DNA of 64,000 bases from UBA8199 sp964507045 (GTDB lineage Bacteria; Verrucomicrobiota; Verrucomicrobiia; Limisphaerales; UBA8199). Of this stretch, positions 23,322 to 32,574 are shown piece by piece. Numbering within the stretch: the stretch's first letter is position 1; every line of letters starts with the position of its first letter. The translations under genes were made by a program, and so were the position numbers. The stretch is taken from assembly GCA_964507045.1 (NCBI GenBank), contig CAZDOO010000011.1, positions 1 to 64,000 on the forward strand, given 5' to 3'. The notes beneath the pieces were generated by a model that ran no database searches, was not told the DNA's origin, and saw only the letters and a list, made by a program, of their open reading frames with translations.

Positions 23322-25190
23322 TCACCTGAACAATCGGGGCAGGAAGGTCGTGAGGGGCGGGAAGTAGGTGATGAGCAGGACGCCGATGAGCAGGACCAGC
23401 AGCATCGGGAAGGTGGCCCGGGTGACCTCGGCCATCGGCTTGTTGAAGCGGTAGGAGGAGAGCAGCAGGTTCAGGCCGACCGGCGGGCAGAGGAAGCCCA
23501 ACTCCATGTTGGCGAGGAAAATGATGCCCAGGTGGATGGGGTCTATGCCAAACGCCACGCCGAGCGGCACCAGCAGCGGCACGACCACAATGATGGCGGC
23601 GTAAATCTCCACCAACCCGCCTACGAACAGCAGGATGACGTTCAGGCCGAGCAGAAAGAGCCATTTCGACTTCACCGCCGTGGTGGCCCACTCGACCAGC
23701 TTGTCCGGGAGTTGCGCGTCCACCAGGTAATGGGTGAACCCGAGCGCGACCCCCAGGATCAGCAGGACGCCGCCGACCAGCAGGCCGCATTGGGTAATAA
23801 CGCGTGGCAGGTCCTTGAATGGGCGCAGATCGCGGTGGATGACGGTTGCGATGAGCAGTGCGCAGGTGGCGGTTACGGCAGCCGCTTCCACCGTCGTGGG
23901 CACGGTGAACAGGGAGCCGATGGCGACGACCGGGATGAACAATTCCCACTTGGCATCCCAGAGGGCGGCGCGGGCTTCGGACCAGCGGAAGGTTGGCCGG
24001 TCCGTGGCTTCTTTGGATCCTTTACGGATGCCCCACCAGGCGGTGATGATGACTAGCAAGACACCAGGGCCGATGCCGCCCAGGAAGATCTCCTTGATGC
24101 TGAGGTTGGCGTGGGCGCTGGTATTGGCGACAATCGCATAGAGAATGAGCGGCAGGCAGGGCGGAAAGAGCATGCCCAGCGATCCGGCCCCGGTCAGCAG
24201 GCCCAAGGCGTTGCGGTTGGAATAGCGCGCGGCGATCAGCACGGGCATGAGCACGCCGCCCAACGCCAGAATCGTCACGCCCGACGCGCCGGTGAACGAG
24301 GTGAAGAATGCGCAGACCAGGGCGGTGACAATCGCCGGGCCGCCGCGAAATTGGCCGACCAGCGCCTGGAAGACACGCACGAGCCGTTTGGAGGCGCCGC
24401 TCTCAGCGAGGAAATAGCCGGCCAGCGTGAAGATGGGAATGCTCGGGAGCAGGTCGTTGGTGGTGAGGCTGTAGTGCTTGAGCGGGACGGCCTGGATAGG
24501 CAAGTCGTTGCCCCAGAACAGGAGCAGCGCCGCGCCGCCCAAAGCCGTGAACACGGGCGCCCCTAGCAACGTCGCCAACCCCAGCGCGATCAGCGCCGGG
24601 ATTTCCATGCGTTCGGGCGAGATCGGCGACCAAATCGCCACCGCCGCCAGCGCCGCGGCCAGCGCGAGCGCCAGGGCGCGTCCGAGCCAGGTGCCCGTCG
24701 CGTGCCAGATGAGCCGCAGCGTGACGAGCCCGAAGCCGAGCGGTAGCACGAGCTGAACGACCCAGACCGGGAGGCCATAGACGAGAATCTTCCCCAGCGG
24801 CTTGACTGCCACCACGTATTGAACGCTGGCGAGGCACAGGAAGAAACAGATGGCAGCGGCAAAGCCGCTGCTAAAGATTCGTGCCGCCGCGAGGGCTCTC
24901 CCCTTGAGCAAGGCTTGGACGGGAGATAGTGCCAGCAGCCGCCCTTCCCGCGCCGCGACCGCACCGCCCAGCATCCCGACAATCAGGGTCAAGTGCTGCA
25001 CAATAGCGCTCGAGCCCGAGATGCCGGTGTTGAAGGCATGACGCAGGATAATCTCCGCTACCGGCAGCAGCAGCATGGCCGCCAGCGCGATCACCAGGAG
25101 CAGGTTCTCACCCTGGCAGGCTACGCGCCAGAAGCCGGTGCGCTGCGGCGGGGCTGACAAATCAGGGTTGGATACGGGGTCGGCGTTCAC
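23322..25190 (-). CDS. TRAP transporter fused DctQ-DctM permease
   Basis: A 622-residue fused permease. Residues 20-180 are the small DctQ-like subunit with four helices (ENLLLVIALAAMLLLPVAEIILRH is typical), followed by the 12-helix DctM subunit, with conserved stretches LLPSIPIFTLAGYFLAESGASKRLV, FTSFTGASGVTILALGG and LLTGAGSLGMLFPPCLPLILYA. TRAP transporters take up organic acids and similar solutes with a sodium gradient. GTG 25190 is chosen, with AGGAAG just upstream; the frame stays open to 25322 with unrelated sequence. It is 76 bases downstream of its binding-protein gene. Confidence 0.93.
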   Translation of the reverse strand: MNADPVSNPDLSAPPQRTGFWRVACQGENLLLVIALAAMLLLPVAEIILRHAFNTGISGSSAIVQHLTLIVGMLGGAVAAREGRLLALSPVQALLKGRALAAARIFSSGFAAAICFFLCLASVQYVVAVKPLGKILVYGLPVWVVQLVLPLGFGLVTLRLIWHATGTWLGRALALALAAALAAVAIWSPISPERMEIPALIALGLATLLGAPVFTALGGAALLLFWGNDLPIQAVPLKHYSLTTNDLLPSIPIFTLAGYFLAESGASKRLVRVFQALVGQFRGGPAIVTALVCAFFTSFTGASGVTILALGGVLMPVLIAARYSNRNALGLLTGAGSLGMLFPPCLPLILYAIVANTSAHANLSIKEIFLGGIGPGVLLVIITAWWGIRKGSKEATDRPTFRWSEARAALWDAKWELFIPVVAIGSLFTVPTTVEAAAVTATCALLIATVIHRDLRPFKDLPRVITQCGLLVGGVLLILGVALGFTHYLVDAQLPDKLVEWATTAVKSKWLFLLGLNVILLFVGGLVEIYAAIIVVVPLLVPLGVAFGIDPIHLGIIFLANMELGFLCPPVGLNLLLSSYRFNKPMAEVTRATFPMLLVLLIGVLLITYFPPLTTFLPRLFR

Positions 25191-25266
25191 AGTCTTCCTG
25201 CCTTCAGTCTCTTCCGCGCAGCAGCGGCGCTCTGCCGAGACGCCGCTTCGCCCATAATCAGTCCCT

Positions 25267-26376
25267 TCATTTCCTGGCCGCTCCGGCGCGCCGCTCCTTG
25301 AGTAACCGCTGCGACTCATCAAACATCTCTGCGGGAACGATCTTGCCGCGAATCTGGTCCTTCAACTGGTCAATGACGGCGAGCCACTCCGCCTCGACCT
25401 CCGGGGTCATCGGGTGCACGACCAAGCCGCGCTTGACCATCGCCGTCACGGCCGCGTCATTCTCCGCGCGCCCGGCGGTCTTGATTTGGCGGCCGGTCTC
25501 ATCGGCAATCTTGAGCATGGCCTCGCGCGCGGCGGCGGGCACCCGGTCCCAGCTCTTCTTGGTCACTACCGCGGCGCCGACCAGCGGCCCCCAGTTGATC
25601 TCGAGCATGTGCTTGGCTTGCGTGTCCAGTTGGGACGCCAGGGCGAAGATGGGCACGGTGGGCACCGCGCTGATGGTGCCCGACAAGAGGCCTTGAGCGA
25701 TGCCGGAGGTTTCAAGGGCGACGGGACTGAAGCCGCTGGCTTTCCACAGGTCATACTGGTTGGCGTTGCCGGCCCACGAGAAGACCTTCAGCTTGCGCAG
25801 GTCGTCGGGGTGCACCACGGGCGACTTCGAGAAGAATCGCACCCAGCCCGAGTCGCTCCAGAACAGGACGAGATACCCCTTGGCCGACAGGTTTGCTTCG
25901 AGTTTCGTCCGCAGCCGCTCGGACAGGTAGTCAACTTCCTCCAGGTTGCGGAACGCCAGCGGCATGATCTGCAGCGCCAAAGCGCCCGGATCAATTTGCG
26001 ACAGGCCCTCCGCCGTGATCATGGCGGCATCCAGATTGCCGGTCTGCATCAGGCCCACCATGTCCGCCTCGCTGCCCTGCGTGCCGCCGGGAAAGACGAC
26101 CAGTTGCACGGCGCCGCCCGATTCCTTGCGCCATTTCTCACCCATCGCCTGGACGCTCTTATGATACGAAGTGCCAGTGGGGGCGAGAGTGCCGAGTTTG
26201 AGGCGGACGGTCTTCTCAGCGGCGTGGAGGCTGGGCACCGCCAAGACCAAGGCGAGGATTAAGCCCCAAAGGGACACAGAGGGACACAGATGACCGGAAT
26301 GGGAGTGCCTCCTGCCTACCGGGAAAGGGGCCGCTTCGTTGGGACGGTTCTGGTATCTGTGTTCGTCTGTGTTCAT
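25267..26376 (-). CDS. TRAP transporter substrate-binding protein (DctP family)
   Basis: Periplasmic solute receptor. From about residue 55 it matches DctP: RLKLGTLAPTGTSYHKSVQAMGEKW, VVFPGGTQGSEADMVGLMQTG, LKVFSWAGNANQYDLWKASGFSPV, EINWGPLVGAAVVTKKSWDRVP. The signal peptide core is LWGLILALVLAVPSLHAA. The first 33 residues (NTDEHRYQNRP...HLCPSV) are encoded by an ACACAGA-type repeat, so the true start may be the GTG at 26277, which gives MSLWGLILALVLAVPSLHAA, a clean signal peptide. The substrate cannot be predicted. It lies between the TatT lipoprotein gene and the fused permease. Confidence 0.9.
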   Translation of the reverse strand: MNTDEHRYQNRPNEAAPFPVGRRHSHSGHLCPSVSLWGLILALVLAVPSLHAAEKTVRLKLGTLAPTGTSYHKSVQAMGEKWRKESGGAVQLVVFPGGTQGSEADMVGLMQTGNLDAAMITAEGLSQIDPGALALQIMPLAFRNLEEVDYLSERLRTKLEANLSAKGYLVLFWSDSGWVRFFSKSPVVHPDDLRKLKVFSWAGNANQYDLWKASGFSPVALETSGIAQGLLSGTISAVPTVPIFALASQLDTQAKHMLEINWGPLVGAAVVTKKSWDRVPAAAREAMLKIADETGRQIKTAGRAENDAAVTAMVKRGLVVHPMTPEVEAEWLAVIDQLKDQIRGKIVPAEMFDESQRLLKERRAGAARK

Positions 26377-26385
26377 CTGTGGTGG
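26268..26385. repeat. Inverted ACACAGA-type repeat spanning the TRAP binding-protein start
   Basis: GGGACACAGAGGGACACAGA at about 26270-26290 faces ATCTGTGTTCGTCTGTGTTC at about 26355-26375. Each arm is a short tandem repeat of a 10-11 base unit. This type of inverted element recurs in many genomes of the phylum and here supplies the apparent first codons of a gene. Confidence 0.65.
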
Positions 26386-26401
26386 AACTGTTTCTGGATA
26401 C

Positions 26402-27355
26402 TTATTGCGGCTTGTTGCCCTCCGCCGGACCGGTGCTCAAGAAGAGTTGATCGGTGCGCGCCAACAGCCACTGGGCGCGGCGCTGCATGACGAGGTTAAC
26501 CAGGCGCCACTCGGGCTTGGTGTCGGGATTGATAGCCAGGGCTTGATGGAGCAGCGACTCGAATTGCTTCAGGTCCTGCTTCTGCACGCACACGGCCTCG
26601 GCGAAGGAAACCATCGGCCCGGCCTGCTGGCCGCCGCTGAGCGCCAGCGCCCGTTCAAAATGCTGCCGCGCCCGGGCGGCGGGATCGCCGCTCGCTCCCG
26701 AGCGGCTCATTTCGTAGGTGATCAGGTAGGCGTGGATGGCGCCGTGGTCGAACGACTCGTCCAGCGCCAGCGCGCGGTCCATCATCGCCTCGACCAGCGG
26801 CAACTCGGCAATCAGGTCGGGATTGTCCTTCGACAGCGAGATCGCCGCTGCCCAGGACAGCGCCGTCCAGTACAACCACGGCACGTCCCTGGCCGTAGCC
26901 ACGCTGACCGCGGTTTTTGCGTGGGAGCGCAGTGCCTGCTCAAAACCTTTGTGCCGCGCCTCCAGTCCGCGCAGGCCGTAGTTGTGCGCACGCAGGTATA
27001 GCCGCCGGGCGCGCCCCCGCATCTGCTCGGCGGCGGTGAAGTCCTTGTCCTCCAGTTCATCGGCGTCCTGCTGGACGAAGGCGTAGGCATATTCGGTGAA
27101 GCCGCTGCAAGCGGCCAGGAGCAGCCCCTCGTGGCGCGGGCTCTCAGCAAGCAGGCTCTCCATCAGCTTAAGGCTGAACGGCAACGCGGCCTTCACCAGC
27201 TCCGGGTCGTCGTCGGAGGTAAAGGCCGTGCCGCCGCCCGCCAGGGCATCGCCGACCTTGTTGACGGCCATGCGCTTCATCGAGCAGCCGGAGCCCAGCA
27301 CGGCCAGCCCCAGGGCGGCCGCGCCTACGCTCTTGCCTATTACGCCAGCAAACAT
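26402..27355 (-). CDS. TRAP-associated TPR lipoprotein (TatT family)
   Basis: A 317-residue lipoprotein: hydrophobic leader then GSGC with lipid-modified Cys24. The mature part is all helical with TPR-like pairs; LPFSLKLMESLLAESPRHEGLLLAACSGFTEYAYAFVQQDA and MMDRALALDESFDHGAIHAYLI match the TatT family described from Treponema pallidum Tp0956, a trimeric partner of the TRAP receptor thought to deliver hydrophobic ligands. The gene directly precedes the DctP gene (25 bases), so the order tatT-P-QM is the same as in TPAT systems. Ligand unknown. Confidence 0.88.
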   Translation of the reverse strand: MFAGVIGKSVGAAALGLAVLGSGCSMKRMAVNKVGDALAGGGTAFTSDDDPELVKAALPFSLKLMESLLAESPRHEGLLLAACSGFTEYAYAFVQQDADELEDKDFTAAEQMRGRARRLYLRAHNYGLRGLEARHKGFEQALRSHAKTAVSVATARDVPWLYWTALSWAAAISLSKDNPDLIAELPLVEAMMDRALALDESFDHGAIHAYLITYEMSRSGASGDPAARARQHFERALALSGGQQAGPMVSFAEAVCVQKQDLKQFESLLHQALAINPDTKPEWRLVNLVMQRRAQWLLARTDQLFLSTGPAEGNKPQ

Positions 27356-27578
27356 GTGTTCAAACTTTCGAGCGGATATATGCCAGTTCCGGCGCGAAGT
27401 GCCAATTGCGAAAAGCGCCCGGTGCTACTATCCCCCGGCCCCCCGGGCCCCGCATGAGATGATTTGGGCTGTGCATCGGCCAGGGGAAAGCCTATCCTGC
27501 GCCGATCCGCAGACGTGACGTGATGCCGAGCCGGGCGGAAGAGCTTGGTGGCGCGGGCGGCCTGTCGGATTTCCGACT

Positions 27579-28685
27579 ATGAACAGACTGCGCTCGAGAT
27601 TGGAACAGAACCTTGGCTGGGCGGTCCTGCTGGCCTTGGCTGTGGGATGCCTGGTTGTGATGCGTCCGTTTGTGTCCGCGCTGCTGTGGGCCGTCGTGCT
27701 CTGTTTCTCGAGCTGGCCTTTCTATCAACGCCTGCTCCGGTTGGTTGGCAACCGGCGGACGCTGGCCGCCCTCATAATGACTCTGGGAATGGTCCTGGTG
27801 CTGCTGCTGCCATTCGTGTTCGTCGGCACGACGCTGGCCGGCAATGTCCAGGACCTCACCGCGGCTACGCGCGCCTGGGTCGGAGGCGGGCCGCCCGCCC
27901 CGCCCGCATGGCTGGCCAAAGTGCCCGCCGTCGGCCCACGGGCCGCCGAGTATTGGCAGAGCCTGGCTCAGGACACCGCCAAACTTTGGACGGAGGCGCA
28001 GCGCCTCATTGAACCGGCGGGCACGTGGTTGCTCAAAGCCGGGCTGGCGCTGGGGGGCGGCCTGGTCGAGCTGGCGTTGAGCATCTTCATTGCCTTCTTC
28101 CTGTTCCGTGACGGAGTGTCCGCCGCGCAGCGCTTGACGGCCTCGGTGGAACGCATCGGGGGCGCGCGGGGCCAGCACCTGCTGGAGGTGGCTGGCAAGA
28201 CAGTCCGCGGGGTGGTGTATGGCATCCTCGGCACCGCCCTGGTGCAGGCGGTCGTGGCGGGGATCGGGTTCCTGATCGCGGGGGTGCCCGGGGCGGCGCT
28301 GCTGGCGCTGCTCACTTTCTTCGCTTCCGTCGTGCCCATCGTGGGAACGACGCTGGTCTGGCTGCCTGCGGCCATCTGGCTTTTCTACCAGGGCTCGACC
28401 GGCTGGGGCATTTTCATGGCGGTCTGGGGCGTGGGTGTCGCCAACCTCGACAACATTGTCAAACCCTGGCTGATCAGCCAGGGCAGCAACATGCCGTTCA
28501 TCCTCATCTTCTTCGGCGTGCTGGGGGGGGCAATTGCTTTTGGCTTCATCGGCGTCTTCCTGGGGCCGACGCTGCTGGCGGTCGGCTTTCGGCTCGTGGA
28601 GGAATGGTCTTCCGGTTCCCGCGCGGCACCCGGTCCGAGCGAAGCCCTTCACCCGCAACCCCCGCCTCCGCCTGCCCCCCTTTGA
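27579..28685 (+). CDS. AI-2E family transporter
   Basis: A 368-residue membrane protein with the AI-2E/PerM layout: paired N-terminal helices (WAVLLALAVGCLVVMRPFVSALLWAVVLCF), another pair near 60-90, an amphipathic middle part (115-165), then helices and the family motif LLALLTFFASVVPIVGTTLVWLPAAIWL and NLDNIVKPWLISQGSNMP. Members export autoinducer-2 or exchange Na+/H+; the role here is open. The last 30 residues are Pro-rich. It is divergent from the TRAP operon with 223 bases between. The DUF4239 gene starts 3 bases after its stop. Confidence 0.9.
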   Translation: MNRLRSRLEQNLGWAVLLALAVGCLVVMRPFVSALLWAVVLCFSSWPFYQRLLRLVGNRRTLAALIMTLGMVLVLLLPFVFVGTTLAGNVQDLTAATRAWVGGGPPAPPAWLAKVPAVGPRAAEYWQSLAQDTAKLWTEAQRLIEPAGTWLLKAGLALGGGLVELALSIFIAFFLFRDGVSAAQRLTASVERIGGARGQHLLEVAGKTVRGVVYGILGTALVQAVVAGIGFLIAGVPGAALLALLTFFASVVPIVGTTLVWLPAAIWLFYQGSTGWGIFMAVWGVGVANLDNIVKPWLISQGSNMPFILIFFGVLGGAIAFGFIGVFLGPTLLAVGFRLVEEWSSGSRAAPGPSEALHPQPPPPPAPL

Positions 28686-28688
28686 ACT

Positions 28689-29450
28689 ATGAGCTCAACC
28701 TTACTGGCGCTGATCAGCATTGCCTGCGTCTTTGGCGGCGTGCTGGTTGGTTTCGGCCTGCAGCGACTGTTGCCCAACCACCACCTGAGCAAGGAATCCC
28801 AGGAGGTTGTCAAGCTGGGCGCCGGCATGATCGCCACGCTCACGGCGCTGGTGTTGGGCCTGCTGGTCAGCTCCGCGAAGAGTTCCTTCGACAACATGAA
28901 TAGCGGGATGGTGCAGTGTGGCGCCAAGCTGATCCTCCTCGACCGCGTGCTGGCGCAATACGGGCCGGAGACCAAGGCCGTGCGGGAGCAGATGCGTAAC
29001 TCCTGCGCCAGCCTCATCGAGACCCTGTGGCCGCGCGAGCGCGTCGTCACGCCGGATCTGAAGAACATCGAGCGCGGGAGGGGTGTGGAGTTCCTGCAGG
29101 CGGAGTTGCGCGGGCTGGAGCCGAAGACCGGCGCCCAAACCCAATTGCTGGCCCAGGCGCGGCAACTCGCCGCCGATCTGGCGGAAACCCGCTGGCTGCT
29201 GGTCGAGGGATCCCAGAACCAGCTCCCGGTGGCGTTGCTCGTCGTCCTGCTGTTCTGGCTCGGCATGCTCTTCGCCAGTTTCAGCCTGTTCGCCCCGCGC
29301 AACGCCACGGTGATCACCGTCTTGTTCGTCTGCGCCTGCTCGGTCTCGGCGGCGATCTTCCTCGTGCTCGAGATGAGCCATCCCCTCCAGGGCACCATCA
29401 AGATCTCCAGCGCTCCCCTGCTCAAAGCCCTGGAGCATCTCGGCCAGTAG
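28689..29450 (+). CDS. DUF4239 (bestrophin-like) membrane protein
   Basis: A 253-residue protein with two N-terminal helices (residues 5-22 and 45-62), a long periplasmic or cytoplasmic helical middle (70-180) and two C-terminal helices (182-228). The motif VKLGAGMIATLTALVLGLLVSSAKSSFD is the hallmark of the DUF4239 family, which has distant similarity to bestrophin channels. Function is not known. Three bases separate it from the AI-2E gene, so they are likely cotranscribed. Confidence 0.85.
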   Translation: MSSTLLALISIACVFGGVLVGFGLQRLLPNHHLSKESQEVVKLGAGMIATLTALVLGLLVSSAKSSFDNMNSGMVQCGAKLILLDRVLAQYGPETKAVREQMRNSCASLIETLWPRERVVTPDLKNIERGRGVEFLQAELRGLEPKTGAQTQLLAQARQLAADLAETRWLLVEGSQNQLPVALLVVLLFWLGMLFASFSLFAPRNATVITVLFVCACSVSAAIFLVLEMSHPLQGTIKISSAPLLKALEHLGQ

Positions 29451-29506
29451 TGAGAAGCAGACCAACGCCGGTTGACGGTCATCCCTTTGTCCCCTAGTGT
29501 TTGCGA

Positions 29507-29731
29507 ATGAGCACGGCAGAATTGATCTATGAGAAAGCCAAGTCGCTTCCCGGCAAATTGCAATCGGAAGCCTTGGAGTTTGTCGAGTATCTCAGCCGTC
29601 GGTCCGCCGCGGCGGCCGAGGTTGCCGAATGGCAGCGTCTTTTCCGCCGCACTCAGACTTTGGCCGCGGCACAGTCTATCACGGATGACGACATCGCTGC
29701 TGAAATCTCTGCCTACCGCGCCCGCCAATGA
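29507..29731 (+). CDS. Putative DUF2281-type antitoxin
   Basis: A 74-residue protein; SLPGKLQSEALEFVEYLSRR (residues 11-30) is the DUF2281 helix pair found in antitoxins that pair with PIN toxins. The C-terminal half ends DDDIAAEISAYRARQ. ATG 29507 is preferred over TTG 29501. The stop overlaps the start of the toxin gene (ATGA). Confidence 0.8.
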   Translation: MSTAELIYEKAKSLPGKLQSEALEFVEYLSRRSAAAAEVAEWQRLFRRTQTLAAAQSITDDDIAAEISAYRARQ

Positions 29732-30141
29732 GGGTGGTGGTTGACACGAACGTTGCCATTTCTGCGATTCTCCGCGACCGTCGCCCGGAGAAGGTGTTGC
29801 TCTTCATTGTCGGCCGCCCGGACTTTGAATGGGTGGCTTCCCGGGAGATTCTGGCGGAATACCATGAAGTGTTGCGCCGTCCCAAGTTTGCTTTGCCCGA
29901 GGTTGTGCTCTCCGAGTGGGAGGAACGCTTTCGGTCCGCTATCGCCGAATGGCCGGTCGCGTTTTCCCTTTCCTTCCCTCGTGATGCAAAAGATGCCAAG
30001 TTCCTGGCCTGCGCCCTGGCGGCTGGCGCGGACTTCCTGGTGACCGGCGATCGAGACTTCACCGCGGCACGCCAGATTGAGCAAACCAAAATTGTGTCTG
30101 TCGCTCAGTTCGACGAACTTGTTTGCCAGCCTTTGAGTTAA
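29728..30141 (+). CDS. PIN-domain toxin (COG1569 type)
   Basis: A 137-residue PIN toxin. Motifs: VVDTNVAISAIL (Asp6), REILAEYHEVLRRPKF (Glu), and KDAKFLACALAAGADFLVTGDRDF with the three C-terminal acidic residues. This is the widespread 'putative toxin component, PIN family'. Expected activity is Mg2+-dependent RNA cleavage inhibited by the upstream protein. It is the second such pair in the window, both with a four-base overlap, though the toxins themselves belong to different PIN groups. Confidence 0.88.
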   Translation: MRVVVDTNVAISAILRDRRPEKVLLFIVGRPDFEWVASREILAEYHEVLRRPKFALPEVVLSEWEERFRSAIAEWPVAFSLSFPRDAKDAKFLACALAAGADFLVTGDRDFTAARQIEQTKIVSVAQFDELVCQPLS

Positions 30142-30176
30142 GGTTCTTGCCCCGGCCAGCAGCTCCAGCGGCAGCT

Positions 30177-30968
30177 CTAAATTGCGTGGTTCGTGCTCTC
30201 CACGTCCAGGTGGGCGAAGCAGCGGTCACCGTTCAGGAATTCAATGCGGTTGTTCTTGTAACGGAGCTTGATGCGGCCTTGGCCGTCCAGCTCGACGCAC
30301 GCCCCTTCGTTCAGCCGAAGGCTGTTATTGTGCAAATGCACGCCCACCTGGAAGTTCCCCGGCAGATCAACGCCGGTGACGCTCTGGCCGGGGAGGTGAA
30401 TGGCGGTTTGGAAGCGGTTGCCGCCGTCGTGGATTTGAATGCCGTGCCGCAGGGGGGCGGAGCCACCGACGGCTTGGATGTTGAGCCCAATAGCCGTGGT
30501 CTCCTCGGCGCCGGGGTAATCGTTGCTCATCTCGATGTTCACGCCCAACGCCACGCCCCGGCTGTGATTGAAGACTTCGGAATGGAGGCCGGACGACCAG
30601 CCCGGGCCGTGCTTGTGGAGGCGGGAACAGACGACGCAGGCATCGCCGGTCACATGATGTGTTTCCAGGCTGGCATACATCGTCCACGGGTAGGAGTGTT
30701 TGCCCTTTTCCTGGTGAATAAGCGAGAGCACTTCGTGAGTCATGGCGCGGCCGTTATTGTCGTCGCCGCGTTCGAACAACAGCATGGTGTCCAGGGGCTG
30801 GCTCGGCGGCTCTCCCTGGCGCATGCGGGACGTCACCGGCTCGCCGGCGGCTTTGGTGGTGGTGGCAGCAACGCTGCGGCCGCCGAACAGGCCCGCGATG
30901 AGAGAGACAAACCCGCCGAGGAGGAACCGGCGGCGCCCGCTGGAAGGGGGAGTAGCTTTCGTGTTCAT
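30177..30968 (-). CDS. Hypothetical exported protein with Tat-like leader
   Basis: A 263-residue protein starting MNTKATPPSSGRRRFLLGGF; RRRFLLGG is a twin-arginine-type signal followed by a hydrophobic stretch. The mature part is a Gly/Asn/His-rich beta-like sequence (SNDYPGAEETTAIGLNIQAVGGSAPLRHGIQIHDGG, and a C-terminal RLNEGACVELDGQGRIKLRYKNN), which resembles phage-tail or surface beta-helix repeats, but no family was recognised. It is divergent from the Gfo/Idh gene; only 33 bases separate the starts. Confidence 0.65.
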   Translation of the reverse strand: MNTKATPPSSGRRRFLLGGFVSLIAGLFGGRSVAATTTKAAGEPVTSRMRQGEPPSQPLDTMLLFERGDDNNGRAMTHEVLSLIHQEKGKHSYPWTMYASLETHHVTGDACVVCSRLHKHGPGWSSGLHSEVFNHSRGVALGVNIEMSNDYPGAEETTAIGLNIQAVGGSAPLRHGIQIHDGGNRFQTAIHLPGQSVTGVDLPGNFQVGVHLHNNSLRLNEGACVELDGQGRIKLRYKNNRIEFLNGDRCFAHLDVESTNHAI

Positions 30969-31001
30969 AAAGGCATACGATTAGCGCCTCGTTGTGAACT
31001 T

Positions 31002-32339
31002 ATGCAACACCCATCGTCGCCCACACGTCTTAGCCGCCGCCGGTTTCTGGGCTTGACTGCAGCCGCAGTCGCATTCCCCACACTCATCCCCGCCAGCGCG
31101 CTGGGGCGGGCGGGCCGTCCGGCGCCTTCCGCCCGCATTACGCTGGGCGCGGTCGGCTGCGGGAACATGGGAACCGGCAACACCAACGCCTTCCTTGCCT
31201 GCAAGGACTGCCAGGTGGTCGCCGCCTGTGATGTGGACCAAACGCACCTGGAGGCGCTCATTCGCAGAATCAACCGGCACTACCAGGACACCGGCTGCCA
31301 GGCGTACCATGATTACCGCGAGTTGATGGCCCGCCGAGATATTGATGTGGTGATGTTGGCGTTGCCTGACCACTGGCACGCACTGGCCGCAGTCGAGGCC
31401 GCCCGGCAGAAGAAAGACATCTATGGCGAGAAGCCGCTCGCCCACACCATTGCCGAGCAGCAGGCCATTGTTCGGGCGGTGCGGGCCAACCGTCGCGTGT
31501 GGCAAACCGGCTCCTGGCAGCGTTCGGTCGCCGCGTTCCACAAGGCGGCCGAAATCGTGCGCAACGGCCTGATCGGGAGGATTACGCGCGTCGAAGTCGG
31601 CCTGCCCGCCGGGCACGGCAGCCGGGACCTGGCCGCCCAGGACATGCTGCCCAGCGCGCCGCCGCCCGAGCTGGATTACGACACGTGGACCGGCCCCGCA
31701 AGACTGCTGCCTTACATCCGCGGCCGGGTTCACCGGGAGTGGCGCTGGAACTACAACACCGGCGGCGGGCACTTGCTCGACTGGATCGGCCACCATTGCG
31801 ACATCGCCCACTGGGGCTGCGACTTCGACAACTCCGGCCCTCTGGAAGTGGAAGGCAAGGGTGAGTTTCCGCCTGCGGACGCCGTCTGGAACACCTGCAC
31901 CCAGTACCGCATCGAGCTGAAGTATCCGCGGGACATCACCATGACCATCGCGGGCGGGCACGCCGACATTCGCAGCGGCACCAAGTGGATTGGCACTGAC
32001 GGCTGGCTGTGGGTGGATCGCGGCGCATTCGAAGCCTCCAACGAGGAGTGGCGCGACTTCCGGCGCCTGCCCGAAGAACTGCGCAAGGTGAAGCTGCCCG
32101 TTTCCAGCAACCACCAGCGCAACTTCCTGGACTCCGTCAAGTCGCGCCAGCCAACCATCACGCCCGTCGCGACCGCTCATCACTCGGCCATCCCCGGCCA
32201 TCTAGGCCTGATCTCCATGCTCGTGGGCCGCAGGCTCAAGTGGGATGCGCAGAAAGAGCGCATCCTCGGTGACGCGGACGCCAGCAAGCTGCTCGCCCGA
32301 ACCTACCGCCCCCCCTGGAAGCTCACCGACCACGCATAG
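31002..32339 (+). CDS. Gfo/Idh/MocA family oxidoreductase, Tat-exported
   Basis: A 445-residue NAD(P)-dependent oxidoreductase. A Tat leader LSRRRFLGLTAAAVAFPTL precedes the Rossmann motif GAVGCGNMGTGNTNAF (about residue 48) and the EKPLAH motif. The C-terminal Gfo domain includes WNYNTGGGHLLDWIGHHCDIAHWG with its His residues. Such exported sugar dehydrogenases, often of glycosaminoglycan or plant polysaccharide catabolism, are very numerous in Verrucomicrobiota and Planctomycetota. Start ATG 31002 is chosen because the Tat leader begins there; the frame is open back to 30123 only as an antisense shadow of the preceding gene. Confidence 0.92.
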   Translation: MQHPSSPTRLSRRRFLGLTAAAVAFPTLIPASALGRAGRPAPSARITLGAVGCGNMGTGNTNAFLACKDCQVVAACDVDQTHLEALIRRINRHYQDTGCQAYHDYRELMARRDIDVVMLALPDHWHALAAVEAARQKKDIYGEKPLAHTIAEQQAIVRAVRANRRVWQTGSWQRSVAAFHKAAEIVRNGLIGRITRVEVGLPAGHGSRDLAAQDMLPSAPPPELDYDTWTGPARLLPYIRGRVHREWRWNYNTGGGHLLDWIGHHCDIAHWGCDFDNSGPLEVEGKGEFPPADAVWNTCTQYRIELKYPRDITMTIAGGHADIRSGTKWIGTDGWLWVDRGAFEASNEEWRDFRRLPEELRKVKLPVSSNHQRNFLDSVKSRQPTITPVATAHHSAIPGHLGLISMLVGRRLKWDAQKERILGDADASKLLARTYRPPWKLTDHA

Positions 32340-32549
32340 GAGACAGAGCCCCAGGTGGCAGAAGCGGGGTGGAAAGGGGTCTCCTGGTCATAAACCGGCT
32401 TTAACAATTGAGACGTGGCGGGCACGGGGGGATAACCGTGCGGTGAAAGCCGATTGGAAATCGGAGGAAGAGTGGTGGAAACGAACGGGGCGAGATAGGG
32501 GGGCGGCAGCGGAGTGTGGGATCGAGCGCGAGGGGCGAGTGCGGGTGTC

Positions 32550-32574
32550 TTAAGCCGAATGAATTCGGCGCTCC
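32550..32574. repeat. Family A-like REP, single
   Basis: TTAAGCCGAATGAATTCGGC followed by GCTCC, a GCCGAA/TTCGGC hairpin with the usual GCTCC flank. It lies in the gene-free stretch 32340-32886; a more degenerate copy is at 32803-32826. Nothing else was recognised in this stretch. Confidence 0.7.
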
